A stretch of DNA of 64,000 bases. Origin: Pararhizobium gei. Lineage in GTDB: Bacteria; Pseudomonadota; Alphaproteobacteria; Rhizobiales; Rhizobiaceae. Below are positions 20,662-29,255 of this stretch, in pieces. The first letter of the stretch is position 1, and the number at the start of each line of letters is the position of its first letter. Below the pieces are notes generated by a model, which saw only the letters and a program-made list of their open reading frames with translations, was not told the origin of the DNA and did not search any database. Both the position numbers and the translations under genes were made by a program. Where the stretch lies: NCBI RefSeq assembly GCF_029223885.1, contig NZ_CP119409.1, positions 3,303,501-3,367,500 of the forward strand, in the 5' to 3' direction.

Positions 20662-21833
20662 CGGCATCCCTCCCCGAACCCGGCGCACCCTTGGCGCACT
20701 ACGTTTCCGCGGCGCCCTTCGATCCGCACTCCATAGACGTGATGAGCGAGGAACAGACCCGCGTCAATCAGGCGTCGCAAACGCGGCTGATGTGGTGGAA
20801 ATTCAGGAAACACCGCCTGGCGGTGTTCTCGCTCTATTTCCTCGGCCTGCTCTACGCGGCAATGGTCATCGTCGAGTTTCTGGCGCCCTACAATCTGCAT
20901 ACCCGCAACGTCGATTACATTCACGCGCCGCCGCAGCGGATTCACCTTTTCCATGAGGGCAGTCTGGTGGGACCGTTCGTCTACGGGCGGAGCATGAACC
21001 TCGAAATGGATACGTTGCGCCGCGTCTATACCGAAGACAAAAACAAGGTCGAGCCGCTCCGCTTCTTTTGCAGCGGCGACCCCTACATGTTCTGGGGCCT
21101 CGTTAAAGCCGATACGCATCTCGTCTGTCCGGCCAAGGACGGCGAACTCTTCCTGCTCGGAACAGACCGGCTCGGCCGCGACGTCCTGTCGCGCATCATG
21201 TACGGCGCGCGGATCTCGCTGACCATCGGCCTGCTCGGCATCACCATGAGCTTCGTGCTCGGCATCGTCATCGGTGGCCTTGCCGGCTATCACGGCGGCG
21301 TCTTCGATCTCATCGTGCAGCGCATCATCGAGGTTCTGCAGTCCATTCCGAGCATTCCGCTTTGGATGGCGCTCGCCGCGATCATGCCCGTGACTTGGAG
21401 CCCGATCCTCATTTATCTCGGCATCACAGCAATCCTCGGCATGCTGGACTGGACGGGGCTTGCGCGCGCCGTGCGCTCGAAGCTTCTCGCCCTGCGTGAA
21501 GAGGATTATGTTCTCGCGGCACAGCTCATGGGCGCCGGGTCAGGCCGCATCATCGGCCGTCACCTCGTGCCGGGCTTCATGTCTCACCTGATCGCCACGG
21601 CCACCATGTCCATTCCGGGCATGATCCTCGGCGAAACGGCACTGAGCTTCCTCGGCCTTGGCCTTCGGCCGCCGATCACCAGCTGGGGCATTCTCCTGAC
21701 GGAAGCCCGCAGCGTCAGCGTCATTGCTTTTTATCCCTGGCTGCTGTTTCCAACGATACCGGTGATCCTCGTGATTCTGGCGTTCAATTTTCTGGGCGAC
21801 GGACTTCGCGATGCGGCCGATCCCTACAAGTGA
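20658..21833 (+). CDS. Peptide-type ABC importer permease (DppC type)
   Basis: This 391-residue permease begins at a GTG that overlaps the previous stop. It has the oligopeptide-permease N-terminal segment (KFRKHRLAVFSLYFLGLLYA), a large periplasmic loop of about 110 residues, and the core with LGTDRLGRDVLSRIMYGARI and the FLGLGLRPPITSWGILL C-terminal signature. The long loop makes it bigger than DppC (about 300 residues); a similar enlarged form occurs with the 600+ residue binding proteins. It completes the importer. A 61-bp gap separates it from the first glycosyltransferase. Confidence 0.94.
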   Translation: MTASLPEPGAPLAHYVSAAPFDPHSIDVMSEEQTRVNQASQTRLMWWKFRKHRLAVFSLYFLGLLYAAMVIVEFLAPYNLHTRNVDYIHAPPQRIHLFHEGSLVGPFVYGRSMNLEMDTLRRVYTEDKNKVEPLRFFCSGDPYMFWGLVKADTHLVCPAKDGELFLLGTDRLGRDVLSRIMYGARISLTIGLLGITMSFVLGIVIGGLAGYHGGVFDLIVQRIIEVLQSIPSIPLWMALAAIMPVTWSPILIYLGITAILGMLDWTGLARAVRSKLLALREEDYVLAAQLMGAGSGRIIGRHLVPGFMSHLIATATMSIPGMILGETALSFLGLGLRPPITSWGILLTEARSVSVIAFYPWLLFPTIPVILVILAFNFLGDGLRDAADPYK

Positions 21834-21894
21834 AGTGGAACACATCAATGTTCAGGACGACGGGCAACGTGAGAGGAGACAAGGGGCTCCGATC

Positions 21895-23103
21895 ATGACG
21901 CGCAGGATCGAGGATGCCCACATCCTGATGTACAGCCACGACACGTTCGGTCTCGGCCATCTCCGGCGATGCCGGGCAATTGCGCATTCGCTTGTCGAGG
22001 ATTATCGCGGCGTCAACATCCTGATCATATCCGGCGCGACCATCGCCGGCGCCTTCGACTATCGGGCGCGGGTCGACTTCATGAAGATTCCGAGCGTCAT
22101 CAAGCTGCGCAATGGCGAATATACATCGATGGACCGGCATATCGACCTTCACGAGACGCTGAAGATGCGCAGGTCGCTCATCCGCCACACGGCAGAGACC
22201 TTCCAGCCGGACATCTTCATTGTCGACAAGGAGCCGATGGGCCTGCAGGGCGAGGTCGAGGAAACGCTCGCCTATCTGAAGAAACAAGGCACCACTCTGG
22301 TTCTGGGGCTGCGCGAAGTCATGGATGCCCCGCATCTGCTGGATGCGGAGTGGAAGCGCAATGACGTAATGCGCAAGATCGACCGGTATTACGACAGCAT
22401 CTGGGTCTACGGACCGCCGGATTTCTACGATCCGCTCATCGGTCTGGAGGTGCCCCCCGGCGTTCGTTCGAAGATGGATTTCGTCGGCTTCCTCCAGAGG
22501 AGCGTCTCTCAGGACATGATCTCCGAGCACAAACCGAAGGACGATTATATTCTGGTCACCACCGGCGGCGGCGGCGACGGTTCGGACCTTATCCACGACG
22601 TCATCGACGCCTATCAGGAAGACGTGACGCTGACGCATAAATCACTGATTGTGCTTGGGCCCTACATGCCCGCCAAGCAACGTCACAAGCTCATCACGAA
22701 ATGCGCGAAAATCCCCTATGTGGAGGTCATCGAATTCGACAACCACATGGAGGAACTGATCGCCGGGGCGAAGGCAGTTGTGGCAATGGGCGGGTATAAC
22801 ACCTATTGCGAAATCCTGTCGTTTGACAAGCCGGCTCTCATCGTTCCGCGGGTCATGCCACGCGAGGAACAACTGATCCGCGCCAGCCGCGCGCAGGAAC
22901 TGGGGCTGGTCGATATGCTTCTACCCGAGGAAGCACGCGACCCACGTCGCTTTGCCGCCGCCCTCAAGTCCCTGCCCGACCGCCCCCGCCCCTCGCAGAG
23001 CGCTGCCGGCATGACCCTTGAGGGGCTCGCCAACATCTCCCAGATTGTGGGCGAATGGCTGGGCCGGCGCAGCCAGGAACCCTTAAGCGCGGTGCAGGGA
23101 TGA
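21895..23103 (+). CDS. Glycosyltransferase, GT-B fold (MurG-like, COG4671 type)
   Basis: This is a 402-residue putative glycosyltransferase. The N-terminal loop YSHDTFGLGHLRRCRAIAHS is the acceptor-side glycine motif of MurG/UDP-glucuronosyltransferase-like GT-B enzymes. The C-terminal half has VTTGGGGDGSDL and the nucleotide-sugar binding stretch AVVAMGGYNTYCEILSFDKP. The protein resembles the predicted transferases of COG4671. There is no membrane segment, so it is cytoplasmic or peripheral. The ATG at 21895 fits the first strand and an upstream AGGGG; an in-frame ATG at 21811 would overlap the permease gene. Donor and acceptor are unknown. Confidence 0.85.
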   Translation: MTRRIEDAHILMYSHDTFGLGHLRRCRAIAHSLVEDYRGVNILIISGATIAGAFDYRARVDFMKIPSVIKLRNGEYTSMDRHIDLHETLKMRRSLIRHTAETFQPDIFIVDKEPMGLQGEVEETLAYLKKQGTTLVLGLREVMDAPHLLDAEWKRNDVMRKIDRYYDSIWVYGPPDFYDPLIGLEVPPGVRSKMDFVGFLQRSVSQDMISEHKPKDDYILVTTGGGGDGSDLIHDVIDAYQEDVTLTHKSLIVLGPYMPAKQRHKLITKCAKIPYVEVIEFDNHMEELIAGAKAVVAMGGYNTYCEILSFDKPALIVPRVMPREEQLIRASRAQELGLVDMLLPEEARDPRRFAAALKSLPDRPRPSQSAAGMTLEGLANISQIVGEWLGRRSQEPLSAVQG

Positions 23104-23110
23104 TCCGGCT

Positions 23111-24355
23111 TTGACCACGCGGCGCAAGATCGTCGTCGTTCTGAAGGGATATCCGCGCCTGTCGGAAACCTTCATTGCGCAGGAATTGCTCGGGCTCGAA
23201 AAAGCCGGTTTCGAGCTTGTCCTCGTTGCGCTGCGCCGCCCGACGGATACCAAGCGTCACCCCGTCCATGACGAGATCAAAGCCCCGGTCCACTATCTCC
23301 CGGAATACCTGCACGATGAGCCGGCTCGGGTCGCGAAGGCGCTTATCCATGGCATCGTCAAGCCTGGCTTCTGGCGCGCGCTGGGTGCCTTCCTGCCGGA
23401 TCTTCTTCGCGATGTGACGCCGAACCGGTTCCGCCGCTTCGGGCAGGCCTTGGTGCTTGCGCACGAATGGCCGGCAGGCGGCGGATGGTTGCACGCCCAT
23501 TTCATCCACACGCCCGCCTCAGTCGCCCGCTATGCAAGCCTGATGACCGCTATCCCCTTTACCTGTTCGGCCCATGCGAAAGACATTTGGACCTCTTCGG
23601 ACTGGGAGCTTGCCGGCAAGCTCGCGGGGTCCCGCTGGACGGTGACCTGTACCCAGTCGGGATATGACCATCTGCGTCATCTGGCACCGGACGGAACCCG
23701 CGTCCATCTGAGCTATCACGGCCTTGACCTGACCCGGTTCAGTCCATTTGACGGTGCGCGTCCGGCATTCGATGGCTCTCGCGCGCATGAACCGGTAACG
23801 ATCCTGAGCGTCGGACGCGCTGTCGAAAAGAAGGGATACGACATTCTCCTGCGGGCACTGAGCTTGCTGCCTCCGGCTCTCCACTGGCGGTTCGAGCATA
23901 TCGGGGGCGGCGAGAAGCTCGCAAAGCTTCAGGCGCTCGCCACGGAACTCGGCATCGCAGACAGGATCGTCTGGCATGGGGCCCTGTCGCAAAAGGAGGT
24001 GCTGCAGCGCTATCGCAGCGCGGAGATCTTCGCGCTCGCCTGCCGGATTACAGCGGATGGTGATCGTGACGGGCTGCCCAATGTCCTTGTCGAGGCTTCA
24101 AGCCAGGGTCTCGTCTGCGTGTCCACCGGCATTTCGGGCGTTCCCGAACTGCTGACGGACGGCGAGAACGGCTATGTGGTGCCGCCGGAATCGCCCGAGG
24201 CCTTTTCCGAAGCTCTCGCGGCGGCCATTCGCGATCCCGCGGCTCGCCGGAGGCTTGGCGCTGCAGCGGAGCAAAAAGTCCGCGGCAATTTCGATCATCA
24301 CACCAGCATCCGGCAACTGAAGGAACTGTTCGAGACGGAATGGAAAGCTTCATGA
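23111..24355 (+). CDS. Glycosyltransferase family 4
   Basis: This 414-residue GT-B glycosyltransferase opens IVVVLKGYPRLSETFIAQEL, the pattern of GT4 enzymes that act in exopolysaccharide synthesis. The C-terminal domain has ILSVGRAVEKKGYDILLRAL and the donor-site segment DGLPNVLVEASSQGLVCVST (EX7E-like). It begins with a TTG codon 7 bp after the previous gene, and its end overlaps the next glycosyltransferase by 16 bp, so the three genes are a translational unit. Enzymes of this type often extend a polysaccharide or glycolipid. The sugar is not predictable. Confidence 0.9.
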   Translation: MTTRRKIVVVLKGYPRLSETFIAQELLGLEKAGFELVLVALRRPTDTKRHPVHDEIKAPVHYLPEYLHDEPARVAKALIHGIVKPGFWRALGAFLPDLLRDVTPNRFRRFGQALVLAHEWPAGGGWLHAHFIHTPASVARYASLMTAIPFTCSAHAKDIWTSSDWELAGKLAGSRWTVTCTQSGYDHLRHLAPDGTRVHLSYHGLDLTRFSPFDGARPAFDGSRAHEPVTILSVGRAVEKKGYDILLRALSLLPPALHWRFEHIGGGEKLAKLQALATELGIADRIVWHGALSQKEVLQRYRSAEIFALACRITADGDRDGLPNVLVEASSQGLVCVSTGISGVPELLTDGENGYVVPPESPEAFSEALAAAIRDPAARRRLGAAAEQKVRGNFDHHTSIRQLKELFETEWKAS

Positions 24356-25500
24356 CGACCAGGCCTGTCAAAGCGGCACCACGTGTCTTTTTCTATGTCC
24401 AGCATCTGCTCGGCATCGGTCATCTGGCCCGTGCAAGCCGCATAGCCGAAGCGCTGGCGCAACACGGCTGCGAGGTCACGGTCGTCACGGGCGGAACACC
24501 GGTCAAGGGTTTTCCGGGACCGCAGGTGCATCACGTTGCCCTTCCTCCCATCGTCGCCGGAACGAAAGGCTTTTCAGAGCTCGCCGACATGGACGGCAAT
24601 CCGGTCGATGACGCTTTCAAGGATCATCGCCGGGATCTCCTGCTCTCCGCCTTTCGCCAGAACGCCCCGGATATCGTCATGATCGAAGCCTTTCCGTTCG
24701 GTCGCCGCCAGGTCCGCTTCGAGCTCCTGCCGCTGCTCGACGAAATTGCCGGCATGACGGAGCGCCCGCTTGTCGTAACGTCTTTGCGCGATATCCTGCA
24801 GGAGCGCGCCAAACCTGGGCGTGATGAAGAAACCGTGGCGCTCATCCAGCGCTATTTCGATCATGTGCTTGTCCACGGAGATCCCGACTTCGCCCGTTTG
24901 GAAGAGACCTTTCCGCTGGCGGCGGAGATCGCCGGCAAGGTGATTTATACCGGACTTGTCGCCGCCCCGCCGCCCGGGCAACCGACCGAGCGTTTCGACG
25001 TCGTCGTTTCCGCTGGCGGCGGCGCAGTCGGCAATAGCCTCATCCGTGCGGCACTCGAGGCGGGGAGATCCTTCGACAGCCGATTGTCCTTCGCGCTCAT
25101 CACCGGCCCGAACCTCCCCCAGGCAGATTTCGATGCTATTTCCACGGATGCGCCTCCTCATATCGGCGTCTTCCGTTTCCGTGCGGATTTCGCCAGCCTG
25201 CTTGCCGGCGCAAAACTCTCTGTCTCGCAGGCGGGCTATAATACGGTTTGCGACACCCTGAGAGCTGGCTGCCGGTCGTTGCTCATCCCCTTCACGGCAG
25301 GCGGCGAGACGGAGCAGACAGTCAGGGCCGAACGGCTCGAAAAACTCGGTCTGGCGCATGTGCTGACGGAGGAAACCCTCTCGCCGGACACGATGCGAGA
25401 GGCAATCGAGGTTGCTCTCTCGGCCACCGACAGGCCTTCCCACAAGCTCGACCTCAACGGAGCCCTCAGAACGGCGGAAATCCTGCATCGCCTCGCCTGA
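24340..25500 (+). CDS. Glycosyltransferase, GT-B fold (MurG-like, paralogue of the 21895 gene)
   Basis: This 386-residue protein has the same architecture as the first glycosyltransferase. The N-terminal loop is FYVQHLLGIGHLARASRIAE, an acceptor region follows with IVMIEAFPFGRRQVRFELLP, and the C-terminal donor site has VVSAGGGAVGNSLI and LSVSQAGYNTVCDTLRAGC. The loop HxLGIGHLxRxxRIA also appears in the partner gene, so the two are paralogues that probably work in sequence. ATG at 24340 lies inside the GT4 gene; a second ATG at 24352 (MTTRP) is possible. Confidence 0.85.
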   Translation: MESFMTTRPVKAAPRVFFYVQHLLGIGHLARASRIAEALAQHGCEVTVVTGGTPVKGFPGPQVHHVALPPIVAGTKGFSELADMDGNPVDDAFKDHRRDLLLSAFRQNAPDIVMIEAFPFGRRQVRFELLPLLDEIAGMTERPLVVTSLRDILQERAKPGRDEETVALIQRYFDHVLVHGDPDFARLEETFPLAAEIAGKVIYTGLVAAPPPGQPTERFDVVVSAGGGAVGNSLIRAALEAGRSFDSRLSFALITGPNLPQADFDAISTDAPPHIGVFRFRADFASLLAGAKLSVSQAGYNTVCDTLRAGCRSLLIPFTAGGETEQTVRAERLEKLGLAHVLTEETLSPDTMREAIEVALSATDRPSHKLDLNGALRTAEILHRLA

Positions 25501-25854
25501 AGGGTCTATACGGGGACTTTCAAACGGCTTGCTGCGTAACCATATGGTTGTTCAATCGTCTTTTTTGGAACGCGCGAGGAGCGTCTTTGAAATTGCCTGA
25601 CAGCATAAGCGCTCCTATTTTGAGTTGCTCTTCACCAACACAAAACATCAACATTACCTATCCGTGCCAATCTCTTGTCTCCGCATCGTTTACCGGTGGT
25701 TTTGGCCCATCGCCTGCTGTAGTCTGGACTTTTCCAGGGGGGCAAGGAATGCAACTGAGCCTGAAACATGCCGTCTCCGCATCCCGATCCTTCGGGGTGA
25801 CGGGCAACAAGCAACCTCCTGCAGGCCGCGATCTGGTCAACGGTCCGCGATCCT
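25501..25854. other. Intergenic gap before the pseudo-ABC gene
   Basis: These 354 bp lie between the last glycosyltransferase and the ABC-like gene, on the same strand. The left half is less GC-rich than the neighbours and contains separated arms AGGAGCG...CGCTCCT (about 25577-25617). A promoter for the downstream gene is likely. No coding frame with convincing character was found. Confidence 0.5.
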
Positions 25855-28629
25855 ATGCCAGCCGTAACCTCTCCCTTTCCAACACCTGCTTCCCGGTCTG
25901 TTGACGTCCCCATGGAAAAACGCCTCTCCCGCTACATCTGGACCCATACGCGCGGCCAGCAGCTCTGGATTCTGCTCGTCGTCGCCGTTTCCATGGTTCC
26001 GTATTTCCTGTCGTTCGATTTGCCGAAGCAGATCGTCAATGGCCCGATCCAGGGGGAAGGTTTCGACCGGCCCGGTGCTACGCAGACCTTCATGAACATC
26101 AGCTTCGATCTGCCCTGGCTGGGTACGGTGTCGCTTTACGACGGCATCGACCTGACCCGGATGCAGACGCTGTTTGCGCTCAGCATGGTCTTCCTCATCC
26201 TGGTGATCATCAACGGGCTTTTCAAATTCTACATCAATACCTACAAGGGCCGCCTCGGCGAGCGACTGTTGCGGCGCATCCGGTTCGAGTTGGTCGATCG
26301 CATTCTCCGGTTCCCGCCAAACCAGTTCAAGCGGATGAAGGGCGCGGAAGTCTCCAGCATGGTCAAGGATGAGGTCGAGCCGCTTGGCGGCTTTACCGGC
26401 GATGCTTTTGTTCAACCGGCAATGCTTGGCGGACAGGCGCTGACGGCCCTCATCTTCATTTTCATCCAGAACGCCTGGCTTGGCCTGATCGCTGCGCTGA
26501 TGGTCGGCGTTCAGGCAGTGATCATTCCGCGCATGCGCCGCCGTTTGCTCGTGCTCGGACGCGAAAGACAGATCACCGCGCGCGAGCTTGCCGGCCGCGT
26601 CAGCGAAATCGTCGACGGCATCGGCACCATCCACTCCTTCGACACGTCCAACTACGAGCGTGCCGATATCGCCTCGCGGCTCGGCCGCATCTACAAGATC
26701 CGCTATGACCTCTATCAGTGGAAATTTCTGGTCAAGTTCATCAACAATTTCCTCGCCCAGCTCACGCCGTTTCTCTTCTATTGTATCGGCGGTTATCTGG
26801 CGCTTCAGGGTCGCCTCGACATTGGCCAACTCGTCGCCGTCATCAGCGCCTATAAGGATCTGCCCGGGCCGCTCAAGGATCTGATCGACTGGGACCAAAC
26901 CCGCCAGGACGTTCAGGTCAAATATGTGCAAGTGGTCGAGCAGTTCAGCGTCGATCAAACGATGGATCCTGCAGTTCAGGCTATTGCCATCGGCACCGCC
27001 GGTGTGCTGGCCACTCCGCTGGCCGCGGTCAACCTGTCGGTGGCGGACGACAGCGGCGCCAAGCTTCTCGATCGCGTGTCGGTCCAGCTCAACCCCGGAG
27101 AAACGATAGCGATCATCGGGGGTGCTGCCAGCGGCGGCGACATGCTGGCGGAAGCCCTGGGCCGCGTGACATGGCCCGAGAGCGGCAAGATCACCGCCGG
27201 TGGCGACGATATTCTGACGCTGCCTGAAAGTGTCACGGGCCGGGCCATCTCCTATGTTTCCGCAGATGCGTATTTCTTCTACGGCAGCCTGCGCGACAAC
27301 CTGCTTTACGGGCTCAAGCACGCACCCCTAAAAGACTTTCCCTATAAGGGCAGCGATGCCGCACACCGCAAATGGGAAATCGGAGAAGCCAAGCTGGCGG
27401 GCAATCCGGACCATGACGTGAAAAGTGACTGGATCGATTATAAGGCCGCCGATGCGACCGACCGGGAGGACCTGTTCACGCCCGTGCTGTCCGTGCTCGA
27501 CACGGTGCAGTTGTCGAAGGATATCCTCGACCTCGCATTGCGCAGCACGGTTTCCCCCAAGGATTATCCTGGCCTTGCGCAGGGGATCGTTGAAATGCGG
27601 CATGCACTTCGAGAAGAACTCGATGAGGCGGGTCTGCGCAGTCTCGTCGTCGCATTCGAGCCCGGCGCCTACAATACCGAAGCCACAGTCGGCGAAAACC
27701 TGTTGTTCGGCACGGCGACCGGCCCGGGACTAATGGGCAAGGCAATAGGAAAGAACGTCTATTTCCGCTCGGTCGTCCGGGAGAGCGGGCTTGACCGCAT
27801 CATGTTCGACATGGGCTACAGCATTGCTGAAAACGCTGTCGAGCTTTTTGCCGACCTGCCGGCCGATCATCCCTTCTTCCAGCAACTCACCTTCATGACG
27901 GCAGATGATATTCCTGAATATCAGATGCTGCTGCAGAAACTGAAAGGAAGGGGCTTCGAAGCCGCTTCCGAAGACGAGCGCGGTGCGATCATCCGACTCA
28001 GCTTCCGCTATATCGAACCTCGGCATCGCTTCGGTCTTTTGACCGACGAACTGATGGCCAAGATCGTCGATGTGCGACGGCAGTTTCACGAAGGCCTGCC
28101 TGAGGAGATGCGCGGAGATATCGAGCGCTACGATCCGGAACACTATCTGGCATCGGCGAGCCTCATGGACAATATCCTGTTCGGGCGCATCAGCCACAAG
28201 CATTCGGACGGCTCCAAGCGTATCCGATCTATCGTCAGCTCGCTCCTGAACTCCCTCGGTCTTCTTGAGCAGGTCATCGACATCGGTCTCGACTTCAATC
28301 TCGGGGCCGGCGGCCGGCGGTTGACCGCAGTCCAGCGACAGAAGCTCAATCTGGCGCGTGCACTTGTGCGAAATTCGGATTATTACATCTTCAACAGGCC
28401 GTTGCCGGGCCTCGACCATCGCCTGCAGGATGAAATAGTTCACGACGTCCTCAAGTTGGTTCGCCGCAACGGTCGCAACCCGGCTGTTATCTGGGTCCTT
28501 TCGAACACCACGCTGTCAAACCTGTTCGACCGGGTTCTGGTTTTCGATCGGGGGATGCTCGTGGAAGATGGCGCGCCTGATGTACTGGCCGAGAATAACG
28601 GTATCTTTAAAGAGCTTGTGTCATCATAA
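25855..28629 (+). CDS. ABC-exporter-like protein with degenerate ATPase domain
   Basis: This 924-residue protein (an alternative start at 25912 removes 19 residues) has an ABC-exporter membrane domain at about residues 25-360, with the familiar LLRRIRFELVDRILRFP coupling region. A nucleotide-binding-like domain follows, but its key motifs are gone. Walker A is GGAASGGD (no lysine, residue about 422), the Q-loop glutamine is absent (YVSADAYFF), LSGGQ is replaced by AGGRRLTAVQRQ (about 817), Walker B is YYIFNRPLPGLD (no DE), and the switch histidine is missing (WVLSNTTL). About 310 residues are inserted between Q-loop and signature. The frame is intact, so it is not simply a pseudogene. It is probably a non-hydrolysing membrane scaffold or sensor, or it needs another ATPase. 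Confidence 0.88.
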   Translation: MPAVTSPFPTPASRSVDVPMEKRLSRYIWTHTRGQQLWILLVVAVSMVPYFLSFDLPKQIVNGPIQGEGFDRPGATQTFMNISFDLPWLGTVSLYDGIDLTRMQTLFALSMVFLILVIINGLFKFYINTYKGRLGERLLRRIRFELVDRILRFPPNQFKRMKGAEVSSMVKDEVEPLGGFTGDAFVQPAMLGGQALTALIFIFIQNAWLGLIAALMVGVQAVIIPRMRRRLLVLGRERQITARELAGRVSEIVDGIGTIHSFDTSNYERADIASRLGRIYKIRYDLYQWKFLVKFINNFLAQLTPFLFYCIGGYLALQGRLDIGQLVAVISAYKDLPGPLKDLIDWDQTRQDVQVKYVQVVEQFSVDQTMDPAVQAIAIGTAGVLATPLAAVNLSVADDSGAKLLDRVSVQLNPGETIAIIGGAASGGDMLAEALGRVTWPESGKITAGGDDILTLPESVTGRAISYVSADAYFFYGSLRDNLLYGLKHAPLKDFPYKGSDAAHRKWEIGEAKLAGNPDHDVKSDWIDYKAADATDREDLFTPVLSVLDTVQLSKDILDLALRSTVSPKDYPGLAQGIVEMRHALREELDEAGLRSLVVAFEPGAYNTEATVGENLLFGTATGPGLMGKAIGKNVYFRSVVRESGLDRIMFDMGYSIAENAVELFADLPADHPFFQQLTFMTADDIPEYQMLLQKLKGRGFEAASEDERGAIIRLSFRYIEPRHRFGLLTDELMAKIVDVRRQFHEGLPEEMRGDIERYDPEHYLASASLMDNILFGRISHKHSDGSKRIRSIVSSLLNSLGLLEQVIDIGLDFNLGAGGRRLTAVQRQKLNLARALVRNSDYYIFNRPLPGLDHRLQDEIVHDVLKLVRRNGRNPAVIWVLSNTTLSNLFDRVLVFDRGMLVEDGAPDVLAENNGIFKELVSS

Positions 28630-28736
28630 TGTCGAAGGCAAAGTCCATGTGTCGGCACGAAATGGACAGTGAACAGCCTTCAAACCGCGATATGTGACAT
28701 GACAGGCACTTTGACCGGAAGGGAGGAAGCAGGAGA

Positions 28737-29210
28737 ATGGGCACGGAAATGCTTCTGAAAGACGAAGTCCAAATGCTGCGGCGTGTGCCGCTTTTTTCCA
28801 ATGTCGAGCCAGGCAAGCTGAAGCTGCTCGCGTTCACGTCCGATCGCGTGAGCTACAGACCCGGCGAGGCGATCTTTCATCAGGGCGACACGGGCGACGC
28901 GGCCTATGTGGTACTCGACGGCAAGGCCGACATTCTCGTCGATTCCGCCTCGGGTCCAATCAAGATCGCGGAGGTCGAGCGAAACTCGATCGTCGGCGAA
29001 ATCGCCATTCTCTGCGATGTCTCGCGAACCGCCACCGTGCAGACCACCACGCCGCTGGAAGCGCTGCGCATCCGCAAGGATCATTTCCTCAAGCTGCTGA
29101 CTGATTTTCCCGAGATCACCATTGAGATCATGCGCGTGCTGGCAGACCGGCTCAGCAACACGACGAGCGAACTCACCGAAGCCCGCAGCCGCATCCGGCA
29201 GGCGGAATAG
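28737..29210 (+). CDS. Stand-alone cyclic-nucleotide-binding (cNMP) domain protein
   Basis: This 157-residue protein is almost entirely a Crp-type cNMP-binding beta-barrel. The phosphate-binding cassette reads VGEIAILCDVSRTATV (around residues 87-102), with the glycine-glutamate and the arginine that normally contact the cyclic phosphate. The usual C-terminal DNA-binding helix-turn-helix is absent; the protein ends in a charged helix. It has a strong GGAGGAAGCAGGAGA ribosome site and follows the pseudo-ABC gene by 107 bp on the same strand. It may gate or regulate that membrane protein through a bound cyclic nucleotide (inference). Confidence 0.9.
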   Translation: MGTEMLLKDEVQMLRRVPLFSNVEPGKLKLLAFTSDRVSYRPGEAIFHQGDTGDAAYVVLDGKADILVDSASGPIKIAEVERNSIVGEIAILCDVSRTATVQTTTPLEALRIRKDHFLKLLTDFPEITIEIMRVLADRLSNTTSELTEARSRIRQAE

Positions 29211-29255
29211 AAAAGGGACAGTGCGAACACGCCGGATTGCAGCATGCATCGCTTG

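Noticed and set aside
25837..27321. 494-codon open frame antisense to the pseudo-ABC gene
   Set aside because: No recognisable motifs, rich in Asp/Gln/His typical of antisense shadows; the plus strand encodes clear membrane helices.
25855..28629. Calling the ABC-like gene a pseudogene
   Set aside because: All 924 codons are open and the membrane domain and fold markers are kept, so decay of catalytic residues looks selective rather than random.
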